Of a stretch of DNA of 64,000 nt, positions 24,258 to 32,486 are shown one piece after another. The DNA is from Roseburia sp. (GTDB lineage Bacteria > Bacillota > Clostridia > Lachnospirales > Lachnospiraceae), in the NCBI GenBank assembly GCA_019421345.1, contig JAHZFL010000013.1:1-64000 (forward strand). Direction: 5' to 3'. Position numbers and translations under genes: made by a program. The notes under the pieces were generated by a model, which ran no database searches, had not been told where the DNA came from, and saw nothing but the letters and a program-made list of their open reading frames with translations. Every line of letters starts with the position of its first letter. Positions within the stretch are counted from its first letter, which is position 1.

Positions 24258-26118
24258 CCGCACCATATTTAAAAAGAATCTGGTACATTTCTGGCCTTTG
24301 TGGGCGGCATATTTTGGTATTTTGTTTGTGATGATGCCGTTTGCCACATGGCAGATGGGAACGAGCCAGTGGAATAGGGAAAATTACGGCGCCACAGAGC
24401 GGATGCATATGATCATAGAAAATGCGGTGCAGATGCAGATTTCTCCGTTTTTTATTTTCATTGCCGCAGGCGTTATGGCGCTTGCCGTGTTTTCTTATCT
24501 GTATGCAGCGAAAAACGCAAATATGATGCACGCGCTTCCGGTAAACCGCCTGGAGCTTTTTGTGACAAATTATTTGTCGGGGCTTTCATTTTTGTTTTTC
24601 CCGCAGCTTATCACGTTCTTTTTGACGATACTGGTGGCGCTGTCAAATGAGATCACCTGCATTCAGTATCTGTTTACCGGACTGCTTGTCCAGATGGGGC
24701 TTTCGTTTTTTGCATACTCACTTGCAGTCTTTGTAGCAATGTTTACCGGACAGATTCTGGCGATGCCGGTTTATTATCTGGTTGTAAATTATCTTTATGT
24801 CAGCGGTATGTTTATGGTAAACAGTATTACGGATCTGTTAAATTACGGTGTGGAGGACAGGCTGCACGCGGGGCGGACGGCGATGCTGTCGCCGCTTTAC
24901 TATTTATCTGGTGCGATCGGTGTGACAACAAGCTATGAGCAGGAGACGAACACAGTTACGGGACTTCAGATCGCAGGGCTTTCGGAGGTGCTCGTTTATG
25001 CGGCAGCAGGCGTGTTTATTACGGTTGCTGCGTATCTGTTGTACCGCAGGCGTCAGCTTGAGACTGCGGGGGACTGGATCAGCTACCGTGTTGTCAAGCC
25101 GGTGTTTCGCTGGGGCGTGGCATTTTGCGGAAGCATTCTTCTTTCGATCATTTTTATCAGCTTCATACAGTTGTCGCATATGCTAAATGTCTATCCGTGG
25201 CTGCTGCTTTGCGTGTTGGTGTTTGGTTTCCTCTGCTTTTTTGCGGCGGAAATGCTTCTGCGCAAGAATTTTAAGGTATTCTGTAAAAAACGGTTTCTCG
25301 AATGGGGCTGTTTTACGGCGTCAGTATTTTTATTCCTGACATTGTTTCAGGTGGATCTGTTTGGAATGGAGCGCTATGTGCCAAAGGAGGAGGAGCTTGC
25401 AGCGGCTTTTATCAATATGGATTATCCGGTAGAGGTTCCGGCGGAGGACATTCCGACGCTTCTTGCCATTCATGAGGATGTGATTGCCAATAAGGAGCAA
25501 TATCAGGAGCTTGAGCGGGAGGGGAGGGGCTATTATTACACGACCTTCCGTTATTATAAAAAGGACGGTACGAAGGTTGAGCGCCGCTATCCGCTTGCAG
25601 TGACGCAGGAGGCGTTTGCCGACGAGAACTCTCCGGCGTCAAGAATCTTAGCGTGGGAGCGTGACAGAAACAATCTAAAGCGCATGATGTTTGGCCCTGA
25701 TTATGAGAAAAACGAGTACCTTTCCGGTTATGTGGAGCTTTATAATAAGGAGGAGGAGTACCGCAGCTATATGCTGAGCGAGGAGGAGATCAAAGTAGTC
25801 ATGGCAGCGGTGGAAAAGGATATTGAGGCGGGGAATTTTACGCCCTATTATCTGACCTGTCTTTCGCAGGAGGAAGCTTATGTCAATGGAATTTCTCTTG
25901 ATTATTATAATGCAAGTAAAAGCATTGATATGTGGGATTATTATTCCTACTATGATCAGTATCAGAAAAAGTCTGCGAAAGAGGAGCAGGAGCAGGCTGC
26001 GGCAGCCGGCTATATCAGAATCGGTCCGAAATGTGTTTATACGATTGCGGTTTTGGAGGAGCTTGGGATCACCAATGATGTATGGAGGCTTTATACCAGC
26101 AGCGAGTATTACAGGTAA
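24232..26118 (+). CDS. ABC-2-type permease of the GntR-regulated transporter
   Basis: A 628-residue membrane protein. The N-terminal half has about eight hydrophobic segments (from LVHFWPLWAAYFGILFV to the YPWLLLCVLVFGFLC region, ending with WGCFTASVFLFLTLF near residue 375); the C-terminal 240 residues are soluble, acidic and Tyr-rich and probably face the outside. This layout matches the permeases paired with YtrA-type regulators (DUF6449-like end). The ATG at 24232 lies eight bases after GGGAGG and inside the ATPase gene end. The substrate is unknown. Confidence 0.85.
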   Translation: MKSKTFFFNRTIFKKNLVHFWPLWAAYFGILFVMMPFATWQMGTSQWNRENYGATERMHMIIENAVQMQISPFFIFIAAGVMALAVFSYLYAAKNANMMHALPVNRLELFVTNYLSGLSFLFFPQLITFFLTILVALSNEITCIQYLFTGLLVQMGLSFFAYSLAVFVAMFTGQILAMPVYYLVVNYLYVSGMFMVNSITDLLNYGVEDRLHAGRTAMLSPLYYLSGAIGVTTSYEQETNTVTGLQIAGLSEVLVYAAAGVFITVAAYLLYRRRQLETAGDWISYRVVKPVFRWGVAFCGSILLSIIFISFIQLSHMLNVYPWLLLCVLVFGFLCFFAAEMLLRKNFKVFCKKRFLEWGCFTASVFLFLTLFQVDLFGMERYVPKEEELAAAFINMDYPVEVPAEDIPTLLAIHEDVIANKEQYQELEREGRGYYYTTFRYYKKDGTKVERRYPLAVTQEAFADENSPASRILAWERDRNNLKRMMFGPDYEKNEYLSGYVELYNKEEEYRSYMLSEEEIKVVMAAVEKDIEAGNFTPYYLTCLSQEEAYVNGISLDYYNASKSIDMWDYYSYYDQYQKKSAKEEQEQAAAAGYIRIGPKCVYTIAVLEELGITNDVWRLYTSSEYYR

Positions 26119-26130
26119 AAGCAAAAAGGA

Positions 26131-26160
26131 AGGCGGAATAGTTGTTATTCCGCCTTTTTT
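26131..26160 (+). terminator. Terminator of the GntR-ABC operon
   Basis: AGGCGGAATA (26131-26140) pairs perfectly with TATTCCGCCT (26146-26155), 5-nt loop, then TTTTTT. Confidence 0.92.
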
Positions 26161-26225
26161 GGTGTAAACTAGAAAAAGATGCGATCGCGCAGACAAAATT
26201 TTTACATTTAGAAATGGAGAATAAC

Positions 26226-27596
26226 ATGAAGCTAAAACAGCATGTAATAGACAAAGTAGAGCCGGGCAGCATTGCGGAGGAGCTTGAGATCGAGGCGGGG
26301 GATATTCTGCTCTCGATCAACGGAAAAGAAATAGAGGATGTGTTTGATTATCACTATCTGATACATGATGAATATTTAGATGTGTCGATTTTAAAAAGCA
26401 GCGGGGAGGAATGGGAGCTTGAGATTGAGAAGGACTATGACGAGGATTTGGGCATTGTCTTTGAAAACGGATTGATGGATAATTATAAGACCTGTCATAA
26501 CAAATGTATTTTCTGTTTTATCGACCAGATGCCGGAGGGAATGCGTGATACCCTTTATTTTAAGGATGATGATACGAGGCTCTCTTTTTTGCAGGGGAAT
26601 TATGTGACGCTCACCAATATGAAGGACAAGGACTTTGAGCGGATCATTGAATATAAGCTTGCGCCGATCAACATTTCGGTTCAGACGACAAATCCCAAGC
26701 TGCGGTGTGAGATGCTGCACAATCGTTTTGCGGGAGAGGCGTTAAAGAAGCTTGACAGGCTCTATGAGGCAAAGCTGCCGATGAACGGACAGATTGTCTT
26801 GTGCAAGGGGGTCAATGACGGAGCGGAGCTAGAGCGTTCGATCCGGGATTTGACGAAATATCTTCCTTATATGCAGAGCGTGTCGATCGTTCCGGTAGGA
26901 CTTTCCAAGCACCGCAAGGGATTACATCCGCTGGAACCCTTCACCAAAGAGGATGCAAAAGAGGTGCTTGCGATGATCCATAAATGGCAGGAGGTGTGCA
27001 TGGAAAGCCACGGCACCCATTTTGTACATGCGAGTGACGAGTGGTATCTGTTGGCGGAAGAAGAACTGCCGGACGAGGATAACTATGACGGCTATATCCA
27101 GCTTGAAAACGGAGTCGGCATGATCCGGCTACTGTTGAATGAATTTGCGGAAGCGCTTTTAAAGCTTAAGGAGCGCATGGAAGGGGAGGGAAAAGTCTCC
27201 GGGATCCCGGACAGAAACTGTCCGCATATCGTCTCGCTGGCAACAGGACGGCTCATGGCGCCGTTTATCAAACGTATGGCAGACGATGTGGAGAGCATTC
27301 TGCCCAATTATACGTTTCATGTGTATGCCATACGCAATGATTTCTTTGGGGAGCGCATCACGGTATCGGGGCTTTTGACCGGACAGGATATTGTCGCACA
27401 GCTCAAGGACCAGCCGCTTGGCGAGCGTCTGCTCTTACCGTGCAATCTGCTGCGCAGCGGTGAGGAGGTGCTCTTGGATGATATGACGCTCACACAGCTT
27501 AAAACGGCTTTACAAGTAGAGATAGATATTGTAAAATCAAGCGGTCAGGACTTGCTTGACACGATGCTTGGAATGAAAGAAAGGACAGGGAGATAG
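26226..27596 (+). CDS. DUF512-family protein with PDZ-like and radical-SAM-like features
   Basis: A 456-residue cytosolic protein. The first 65 residues are a PDZ-like module (IDKVEPGSIAEELEIEAGDILLSINGKEI). A Cys-rich motif follows, CHNKCIFCFIDQMP near residue 78, in the CxxxCxxC spacing of radical SAM iron-sulfur sites, then a barrel-like region and the DUF512 C terminus (IVSLATGRLMAPF; LLLPCNLLRSGEE). The family is widespread in Clostridia and cyanobacteria and its reaction is unknown. The gene sits immediately before der (no gap), an arrangement common in Clostridia. ATG 26226 follows GGAG by six bases. Confidence 0.87.
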   Translation: MKLKQHVIDKVEPGSIAEELEIEAGDILLSINGKEIEDVFDYHYLIHDEYLDVSILKSSGEEWELEIEKDYDEDLGIVFENGLMDNYKTCHNKCIFCFIDQMPEGMRDTLYFKDDDTRLSFLQGNYVTLTNMKDKDFERIIEYKLAPINISVQTTNPKLRCEMLHNRFAGEALKKLDRLYEAKLPMNGQIVLCKGVNDGAELERSIRDLTKYLPYMQSVSIVPVGLSKHRKGLHPLEPFTKEDAKEVLAMIHKWQEVCMESHGTHFVHASDEWYLLAEEELPDEDNYDGYIQLENGVGMIRLLLNEFAEALLKLKERMEGEGKVSGIPDRNCPHIVSLATGRLMAPFIKRMADDVESILPNYTFHVYAIRNDFFGERITVSGLLTGQDIVAQLKDQPLGERLLLPCNLLRSGEEVLLDDMTLTQLKTALQVEIDIVKSSGQDLLDTMLGMKERTGR

Positions 27597-28925
27597 ATGA
27601 GTAAACCAGTAGTAGCCGTCGTAGGGCGTCCGAATGTGGGAAAGTCCACACTGTTTAATGCGCTGGCAGGCGAACGGATTTCGATTGTAAAGGATACGCC
27701 GGGAGTGACAAGAGACCGTATCTATGCGGAGGTAAGCTGGCTGGATTATCAATTCACATTGATCGATACCGGAGGTATTGAGCCGGACAGTAAGGATGTC
27801 ATTCTCTCACAGATGCGGGAGCAGGCGGAAATCGCGATCGCAACGGCGGACGTCATTATCTTTTTGACAGACGTACGGCAGGGGCTGCAGGACGCCGATT
27901 CTAAGGTTGCGGATATGCTGCGCCGTTCGGGCAAGCCCGTGGTGCTTGTGGTCAATAAGGTAGACAGCTTTGAAAAGTATATGCCGGACGTCTATGAGTT
28001 TTATAATCTTGGCATCGGCGATCCGGTGGCGGTGTCGGCAGCCTCGCTGCTTGGCATCGGCGATATGCTGGATGAGGTGGTGGCCCATTTTCCCGATTAC
28101 AGCAAGGACGAGGAAGAAGACGAGCGTCCAAAGGTTGCGATCATCGGAAAGCCAAACGTCGGAAAATCTTCACTGATCAATAAGCTTGCACAGGAGGAGC
28201 GTGTGATCGTATCGGATATTGCGGGAACGACGCGCGATGCGATTGACACAGATATTAAGTTTGACGGAAAAGAATATATTTTTATTGATACGGCGGGACT
28301 GCGCCGAAAGAATAAGATTAAGGAAGAAATCGAACGATACAGTATTATCCGTGCCGTGACGGCAGTGGAGCGCGCCGACGTCTGCATCATTGTGATCGAT
28401 GCGACCGAGGGCGTCACGGAGCAGGATGCAAAGATCGCAGGAATTGCGCATGAGCGCGGCAAGGGCATCATCATTGCCGTCAATAAGTGGGATGCGATCG
28501 AGAAGGACGACAAGACGATCTACCGTCATACGGAAAAAATCCGTCAGATTTTAAGCTTTATGCCGTATGCGGAGATATTATTTATTTCAGCAAAGTCGGG
28601 GCAGCGTCTGCATAAGCTTTTTGAGCTGATCGACGTTGTGATCGAGAATAACAGTATGCGTGTGGCAACGGGTGTGTTAAATGAAATCGTTGCAGAGGCA
28701 GTTGCGATGCAGCAGCCGCCTTCGGATAAGGGAAAAAGGCTTAAGATTTACTATATCACGCAGGTTGCGGTCAAGCCGCCTACCTTTGTGATCTTTGTCA
28801 ATGATAAGGAGCTGATGCATTTTTCCTACACGAGGTATCTGGAGAACCGGATTCGCGAAACGTTTGGATTTAAGGGGACGGCGCTGCGGTTTATCATACG
28901 CGAGAGAAAGGAAGAACAGGGATGA
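27597..28925 (+). CDS. der: Ribosome biogenesis GTPase Der
   Basis: A 442-residue GTPase with two tandem G domains and a C-terminal KH-like domain, needed for 50S ribosome assembly. G1 motifs are GRPNVGKST (residues 10-18) and GKPNVGKSS (about 184-192); both DTxG motifs (IDTGGIEP and IDTAGLRR) and both NKxD motifs (VNKVDSF, VNKWDAI) are present. The C terminus (ITQVAVKPPTFVIFVN, GFKGTALRFIIRER) is the KH-like part. It begins right after the DUF512 gene stop and its end overlaps plsY by four bases, so the genes form an operon. Confidence 0.97.
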   Translation: MSKPVVAVVGRPNVGKSTLFNALAGERISIVKDTPGVTRDRIYAEVSWLDYQFTLIDTGGIEPDSKDVILSQMREQAEIAIATADVIIFLTDVRQGLQDADSKVADMLRRSGKPVVLVVNKVDSFEKYMPDVYEFYNLGIGDPVAVSAASLLGIGDMLDEVVAHFPDYSKDEEEDERPKVAIIGKPNVGKSSLINKLAQEERVIVSDIAGTTRDAIDTDIKFDGKEYIFIDTAGLRRKNKIKEEIERYSIIRAVTAVERADVCIIVIDATEGVTEQDAKIAGIAHERGKGIIIAVNKWDAIEKDDKTIYRHTEKIRQILSFMPYAEILFISAKSGQRLHKLFELIDVVIENNSMRVATGVLNEIVAEAVAMQQPPSDKGKRLKIYYITQVAVKPPTFVIFVNDKELMHFSYTRYLENRIRETFGFKGTALRFIIRERKEEQG

Positions 28926-29572
28926 TGGTTGCAAGACTGACAGCATTGGTGATCGGCTATGCGTTTGGGCTTTTTCAGACAGGGTATCTGTACGGAAAAA
29001 GTAAAGGAATCGATATTCGCAGTGAGGGGAGCGGAAATGCAGGAACGACAAATTCGCTGCGTGTGCTGGGAGTCAAGGCGGGATTGATCACATTTTTGGG
29101 AGATTTGTTTAAGGCGATCCTCGCAGTGGCTTTGGTGCACTTCCTTTTTCGGGAAAAGTACCCGCAAGCTGTCAAGGTATTAGAATTATATGCAGGCTTT
29201 GGTGCAGTGCTTGGACATAATTTCCCATTTTATTTAAAATTTCAAGGGGGCAAGGGAATTGCCTGTACCTCAGGCATGATTCTGGCAGTCTGTCCGCTTG
29301 CAGCGCCTTTTTGTCTCTTTTTATTTATCACGTCGATCGCCGTAACCAGATATGTATCGCTTGGCTCGATTCTTGTGGTATGCAGCTATCTGGCGCAGGT
29401 GATCTTGTTCGGTCAGCTTGGCTATCTTGGCGTAGTCTCTGAGTATCTTCCCGAATTTTATGTGGTGAGCGCATGCTTTATGGCGATGGGGCTTTGGAGA
29501 CATCGCGCGAACATCAAGCGTCTTTTGACCGGGACGGAGAATAAATTCGGTGTCAGGAAAGACGGGAACTAA
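28922..29572 (+). CDS. plsY: Glycerol-3-phosphate acyltransferase PlsY
   Basis: A 216-residue membrane acyltransferase that moves an acyl group from acyl-phosphate to glycerol 3-phosphate, the first step of phospholipid synthesis. The conserved loops are visible: SEGSGNAGTTNSLR (residues 33-46), GHNFPFYLKFQGGKGIA (about 98-114) and the C-terminal RHRANIKRLLTGTENK. Five or so transmembrane segments are present. The start ATG overlaps the der stop. The next gene, gpsA, makes its glycerol 3-phosphate substrate, a sensible pairing. Confidence 0.96.
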   Translation: MMVARLTALVIGYAFGLFQTGYLYGKSKGIDIRSEGSGNAGTTNSLRVLGVKAGLITFLGDLFKAILAVALVHFLFREKYPQAVKVLELYAGFGAVLGHNFPFYLKFQGGKGIACTSGMILAVCPLAAPFCLFLFITSIAVTRYVSLGSILVVCSYLAQVILFGQLGYLGVVSEYLPEFYVVSACFMAMGLWRHRANIKRLLTGTENKFGVRKDGN

Positions 29573-29605
29573 TATGGAAGAATCGCTTCGGAATGGAGGA
29601 GTGGC

Positions 29606-30622
29606 ATGGCAAATGTTGGAGTGATCGGTGCAGGAAGCTGGGGAATTGCCCTTGCGAAGGTACTGCACACAAATGGAAATCGGGTAACGGTCTGGTCGAT
29701 CGTAGAGCAGGAGATCGCGATGCTTCGGGAGAAGCATGAGCATGTAGACAAGCTTCCGGGTGTACAGCTTCCGGAGGATATGACGTTTACCTCAGAGCTG
29801 CGTGCAGCAGTGGAGGGGATGGACTATCTGGTGCTTGCTGTTCCTTCGGTGTTTACCAGAAGCACGGCAAAGAGCATGGCTTCGTATGTAAAAAAGGGAC
29901 AGGTCATTGTATGTGTGGCAAAGGGGATCGAGGAGGAGACGCTAAAGACGATTTCTGATGTCGTGGAGGAAGAAATTCAGACGGCAGAAGTTGCAGTTAT
30001 GTGCGGACCAAGCCACGCGGAGGAGGTTGGCGCAGGCTTGCCGACGACCGTTGTGGCAGGTGCGAGAAAGAAAAGAATTGCCGAGGGCGTGCAGGATATT
30101 TTCATGAACGAGGTATTCCGCGTCTACACAAGCCCCGATGTGCTTGGCATGGAGCTTGGCGGTTCGTTAAAAAATGTGATCGCGCTGGCTGCCGGTATGG
30201 CGGACGGGCTTGGATACGGGGATAATACGAAGGCTGCGTTAATTACACGCGGCATTGCGGAAATGACCCGTTTGGCAACAAAAATGGGGGCAAAGACCGA
30301 AACGCTCAACGGGCTGACGGGAATTGGAGATTTGATCGTTACCTGTGAGAGCAAGCACAGTCGAAACCGCAAGGCAGGAATGTTGATCGGGCAGGGATAT
30401 ACGATGCAGCAGGCGATGGATGAGGTTAAGATGGTTGTGGAGGGTGTGTATTCTGCGAAAGCAGCCTGTGCGCTTGCCGCAAAGTATCAGATCGAAATTC
30501 CGATCATCGAGGCAGTCAATGACGTACTGTTTGCCAATACGCCGGCAAGGGAGGCGGTTATGGCGCTGATGCTGCGCGATAAGAAGGCAGAGCACAGCGG
30601 ACTTGCATGGGAAGAAGCATAA
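29606..30622 (+). CDS. gpsA: Glycerol-3-phosphate dehydrogenase (NAD(P)+)
   Basis: Makes sn-glycerol 3-phosphate from dihydroxyacetone phosphate for phospholipid synthesis. The 338-residue enzyme has the nucleotide motif GAGSWGIALA (residues 7-16), VAKGIEEET, CGPSHAEEV, the catalytic Lys in GGSLKNVIALAAG (about residue 190) and NGLTGIGDLIVTC, with KMVVEGVYSAKA at the C-terminal part. GGAGG precedes the ATG. It follows plsY by 33 bp in the der-plsY-gpsA operon. Length and motifs are normal. Confidence 0.97.
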   Translation: MANVGVIGAGSWGIALAKVLHTNGNRVTVWSIVEQEIAMLREKHEHVDKLPGVQLPEDMTFTSELRAAVEGMDYLVLAVPSVFTRSTAKSMASYVKKGQVIVCVAKGIEEETLKTISDVVEEEIQTAEVAVMCGPSHAEEVGAGLPTTVVAGARKKRIAEGVQDIFMNEVFRVYTSPDVLGMELGGSLKNVIALAAGMADGLGYGDNTKAALITRGIAEMTRLATKMGAKTETLNGLTGIGDLIVTCESKHSRNRKAGMLIGQGYTMQQAMDEVKMVVEGVYSAKAACALAAKYQIEIPIIEAVNDVLFANTPAREAVMALMLRDKKAEHSGLAWEEA

Positions 30623-30662
30623 AATGCAGGTGCGTTAAGGTGTTTTGGAACGGAGGATGACG

Positions 30663-31103
30663 ATGGAGAGAGAGACGATTCGTATTAAATATCACTGCGA
30701 TGAATTGCAGCGGCTGACTTATATTGCCGGAAAGAGTGATTGGATCGATCTGCGCGCAGCGGAGGAGGTTGTCTTAAAAAAGGGAGAGTTTCGCATGATA
30801 TGTCTTGGCGTATCCATGCAGCTTCCCAAAGGGTATGAGGCGGTCATTGTGCCGCGCAGCTCCACTTATAAGAATTTTGGGATCATTCAGACGAATCATA
30901 TGGGCGTCGTGGACGAGAGCTATTGCGGAGATCATGACGTATGGAAAATGCCCGTGCTTGCCGTCCGTGATACAACGATCCATCTGAATGACCGTATCTG
31001 TCAGTTTCGTATTCAAAAGCATCAGCCGGTGATCTGCTTTGAGGAGACACAGACTCTTGGAAATGCAGACCGCGGCGGTTTTGGCAGCACAGGTAAAAAT
31101 TAG
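30663..31103 (+). CDS. dut: dUTPase-like dUTP diphosphatase
   Basis: A 146-residue trimeric dUTPase-family protein. The five motifs can be traced: DLRAAEEV (I), PRSSTYKNFGI (II), GVVDESYCGD (III, with the catalytic Asp in VVD), CQFRIQKHQP (IV) and the P-loop-like RGGFGSTG (V) near the C terminus. It departs from the bacterial consensus in motif I and between III and IV (DHDVWKMPV), more like phage or clostridial dUTPases. It would keep uracil out of DNA by hydrolysing dUTP. ATG 30663 is six bases after GGAGG; an upstream in-frame ATG (30645) has no site. Confidence 0.85.
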   Translation: MERETIRIKYHCDELQRLTYIAGKSDWIDLRAAEEVVLKKGEFRMICLGVSMQLPKGYEAVIVPRSSTYKNFGIIQTNHMGVVDESYCGDHDVWKMPVLAVRDTTIHLNDRICQFRIQKHQPVICFEETQTLGNADRGGFGSTGKN

Positions 31104-31162
31104 CGATTAGCAACGAGGAGACTTGCAGCGGGCAAAAGGGAGCTTGCAGTGCATGCCTCCTT

Positions 31163-31194
31163 GTTATTAACATAAGAGTGGCACGCGAAGCGTG
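31163..31194 (+). repeat. Dispersed repeat family B
   Basis: GTTATTAACATAAGAGTGG followed by CACGCGAAGCGTG. The CACGC/GCGTG arms form a short hairpin. Related copies occur at 10643, 46928 and 56519. The rest of the gap to the palindrome at 31259 shows no gene. Confidence 0.75.
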
Positions 31195-31258
31195 ATTTCC
31201 ATTGTTTTTGTATGGAGCAGTAAATAAAAAGTTTATTTTTTGTCTTTTTGTGTATAAA

Positions 31259-31293
31259 AAAATGCAACATTATTTATAATAATGTTGCATTTT
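31259..31293. repeat. Palindrome flanking the recombinase gene, left site
   Basis: AAAATGCAACATTAT (31259-31273) and ATAATGTTGCATTTT (31279-31293) form perfect 15-bp arms around a 5-bp centre. GTCTAC follows. The same 10-bp arms with a 13-bp middle and the same GTCTAC recur at 31974, on the other side of the recombinase gene. The layout of two arms around a short AT-rich centre is that of a tyrosine-recombinase core site. Confidence 0.8.
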
Positions 31294-31365
31294 GTCTACA
31301 TATCATATATCGGACATATCTTTGAAAACTTAACATCTAAAATAAAATTTTTTTCGACCTATGTT

Positions 31366-31947
31366 TCAAAAGTCCATTTTTAAAAAGAGAGAATCTCTCT
31401 CATCCTGTTCAATTCCAAGATATTTCTTTGTAACCCCGTAGGAAGAATGATTATAAATATCCATCAAAAGCGCCGGCTGCGCGCCCTGCTTCCATGCCTG
31501 ATAGCCGAACGTCTTGCGCAGGGAGTGACAACTGATATGTTCCTTGTGCAGAGATTCCTCTGCCGCACGTTTCACGATCCGGTATGCCTGTGAGCGGCAG
31601 AGCGGAAGCGTATAGTCCGTGCTTTTCGTGAAGATATAATCGTCTTTGTCTGCATTTTTGCGTGTTTGTTTTAAACGTGCAAGCGCCTCCGCAGCCTGCG
31701 CGTTCAGTGCGATCACCGTGTGCTTTCCCGTCTTTTTTTCCTGAATAAACAGGTGCTCCTTATAACACCTCCGTGAAAAATCATAAACATCTGACCAGTG
31801 CAGTGAAAGCAGGTCGCTCACGCGCAGCGCCGTGTGCAGTCCAAGTGCAAGAAGCGCGTAATTCCGCGGGTTTGGCTGTACAGTCTGATAGTAATTTAAA
31901 AAGTGTTTTAAATCATTTTTTTTCCGAATCGGCTGTGTGGTTCCCAT
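31366..31947 (-). CDS. Minimal tyrosine recombinase (FimB-sized, catalytic domain only)
   Basis: A 193-residue protein consisting of little more than the catalytic domain of tyrosine recombinases. All catalytic residues can be placed: Arg in ALRVSDLL (R42), Lys in EKKTGKH (about K72), HSLR (H141, R144), the second His in YNHSS (H167) and the nucleophile Tyr in KKYLGI (Y176). The N-terminal arm-binding and core-binding domains of phage integrases are missing; size is like FimB/FimE phase-variation recombinases. The gene is bracketed by two similar palindromes (31259 and 31974), and its start lies 27 bp from the right one. It is transcribed away from the csrA-flagellin genes. Likely a local site-specific recombinase; its target is unproven. 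Confidence 0.85.
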   Translation of the reverse strand: MGTTQPIRKKNDLKHFLNYYQTVQPNPRNYALLALGLHTALRVSDLLSLHWSDVYDFSRRCYKEHLFIQEKKTGKHTVIALNAQAAEALARLKQTRKNADKDDYIFTKSTDYTLPLCRSQAYRIVKRAAEESLHKEHISCHSLRKTFGYQAWKQGAQPALLMDIYNHSSYGVTKKYLGIEQDERDSLFLKMDF

Positions 31948-31973
31948 ACAAAAGCTCTCCTTTTTCCATATAT

Positions 31974-32006
31974 AAATGCAACATTATTATAAAAACTGTT
32001 GCATTT
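31974..32006. repeat. Palindrome flanking the recombinase gene, right site
   Basis: AAATGCAACA (31974-31983) and TGTTGCATTT (31997-32006) with 13 bp between, then GGGTCTAC. It matches the left site at 31259 in arms, arm spacing and the following GTCTAC, and lies in the same orientation. It sits between the divergent recombinase and csrA-like genes. Confidence 0.8.
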
Positions 32007-32059
32007 TGGGTCTACGCCAACATGGAACAGGAGAGACAAAGAAACAGGGAGGTTGCCTT

Positions 32060-32302
32060 ATGCTAAAGCTTTCACTTCGACCGGGAGAATATATTGACAT
32101 CGGAGAAAATGTCCGGGTGATATTTTCGGGTGGTTCTTCCAACAACATTCACCTCTTAGTGGACGCGCCGCGGGAGATCAACATTGCGCGAAGCTCCGCC
32201 GGAGAGGGGAAACATGCGAGCTATTATAGGGAAAAGGGCATTTCCGCAGAGGCGAGAAAGGAGATCGCAGGTATTTTAATGCGGGAGAGGCACAAACGGT
32301 AA
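32060..32302 (+). CDS. csrA: CsrA-like RNA-binding regulator
   Basis: An 80-residue protein whose first 50 residues follow CsrA strand by strand: MLKLSLRPGEYIDIGENVRV against the usual MLxLxRKxGExIxIGDxIxV, then HLLVDAPREINIAR against IGIxAPxExxIxR. The C terminus is longer and basic. CsrA dimers bind ANGGA loops in mRNA leaders; in Bacillus CsrA represses flagellin translation. Here flagellin is the next gene, and its leader has an ANGGA hairpin (32369-32382). GGGAGG sits seven bases before the ATG. The R at the usual RNA-contact position (AR, about residue 44) is kept. The CsrA antagonist gene fliW is not in the window. Confidence 0.82.
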   Translation: MLKLSLRPGEYIDIGENVRVIFSGGSSNNIHLLVDAPREINIARSSAGEGKHASYYREKGISAEARKEIAGILMRERHKR

Positions 32303-32338
32303 TAATGTCAGGCTAACCTAGGGGCTTGGCTTATTATA

Positions 32339-32367
32339 CGGCACGAAGCCGTGCCGGTTATATTTTT
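32339..32367 (+). terminator. Hairpin with T run between csrA-like gene and flagellin
   Basis: CGGCAC (32339-32344) pairs with GTGCCG (32351-32356), followed by TTATATTTTTT. It may end csrA transcription or partly separate it from flagellin. Confidence 0.6.
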
Positions 32368-32368
32368 T

Positions 32369-32382
32369 GGGAACGGATTCCC
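32369..32382 (+). promoter_or_regulatory. Predicted CsrA-binding hairpin in the flagellin leader
   Basis: GGGA and TCCC close a six-base loop ACGGAT, which is the ANGGAN loop that CsrA prefers. A second GGA follows at 32383-32385 and further GGA motifs overlap the flagellin ribosome site (ACGGAGGTAAAAGGAT). This is the two-site layout known for CsrA repression of flagellin in Bacillus. Binding is inferred. Confidence 0.55.
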
Positions 32383-32486
32383 GGAATACCGCAAAGGCGG
32401 GCGCCTGATACGGCGTAACATTATTAACAAAAGGGCAGTTCCAAAAAGAGAAATGCCCGTTGTTTATCACACGGAGGTAAAAGGAT

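Noticed and set aside
31259..31293. Palindrome as ordinary terminator of dut
   Set aside because: It lacks a T run on either side and has a matching partner beyond the recombinase gene, so a recombination site fits better.
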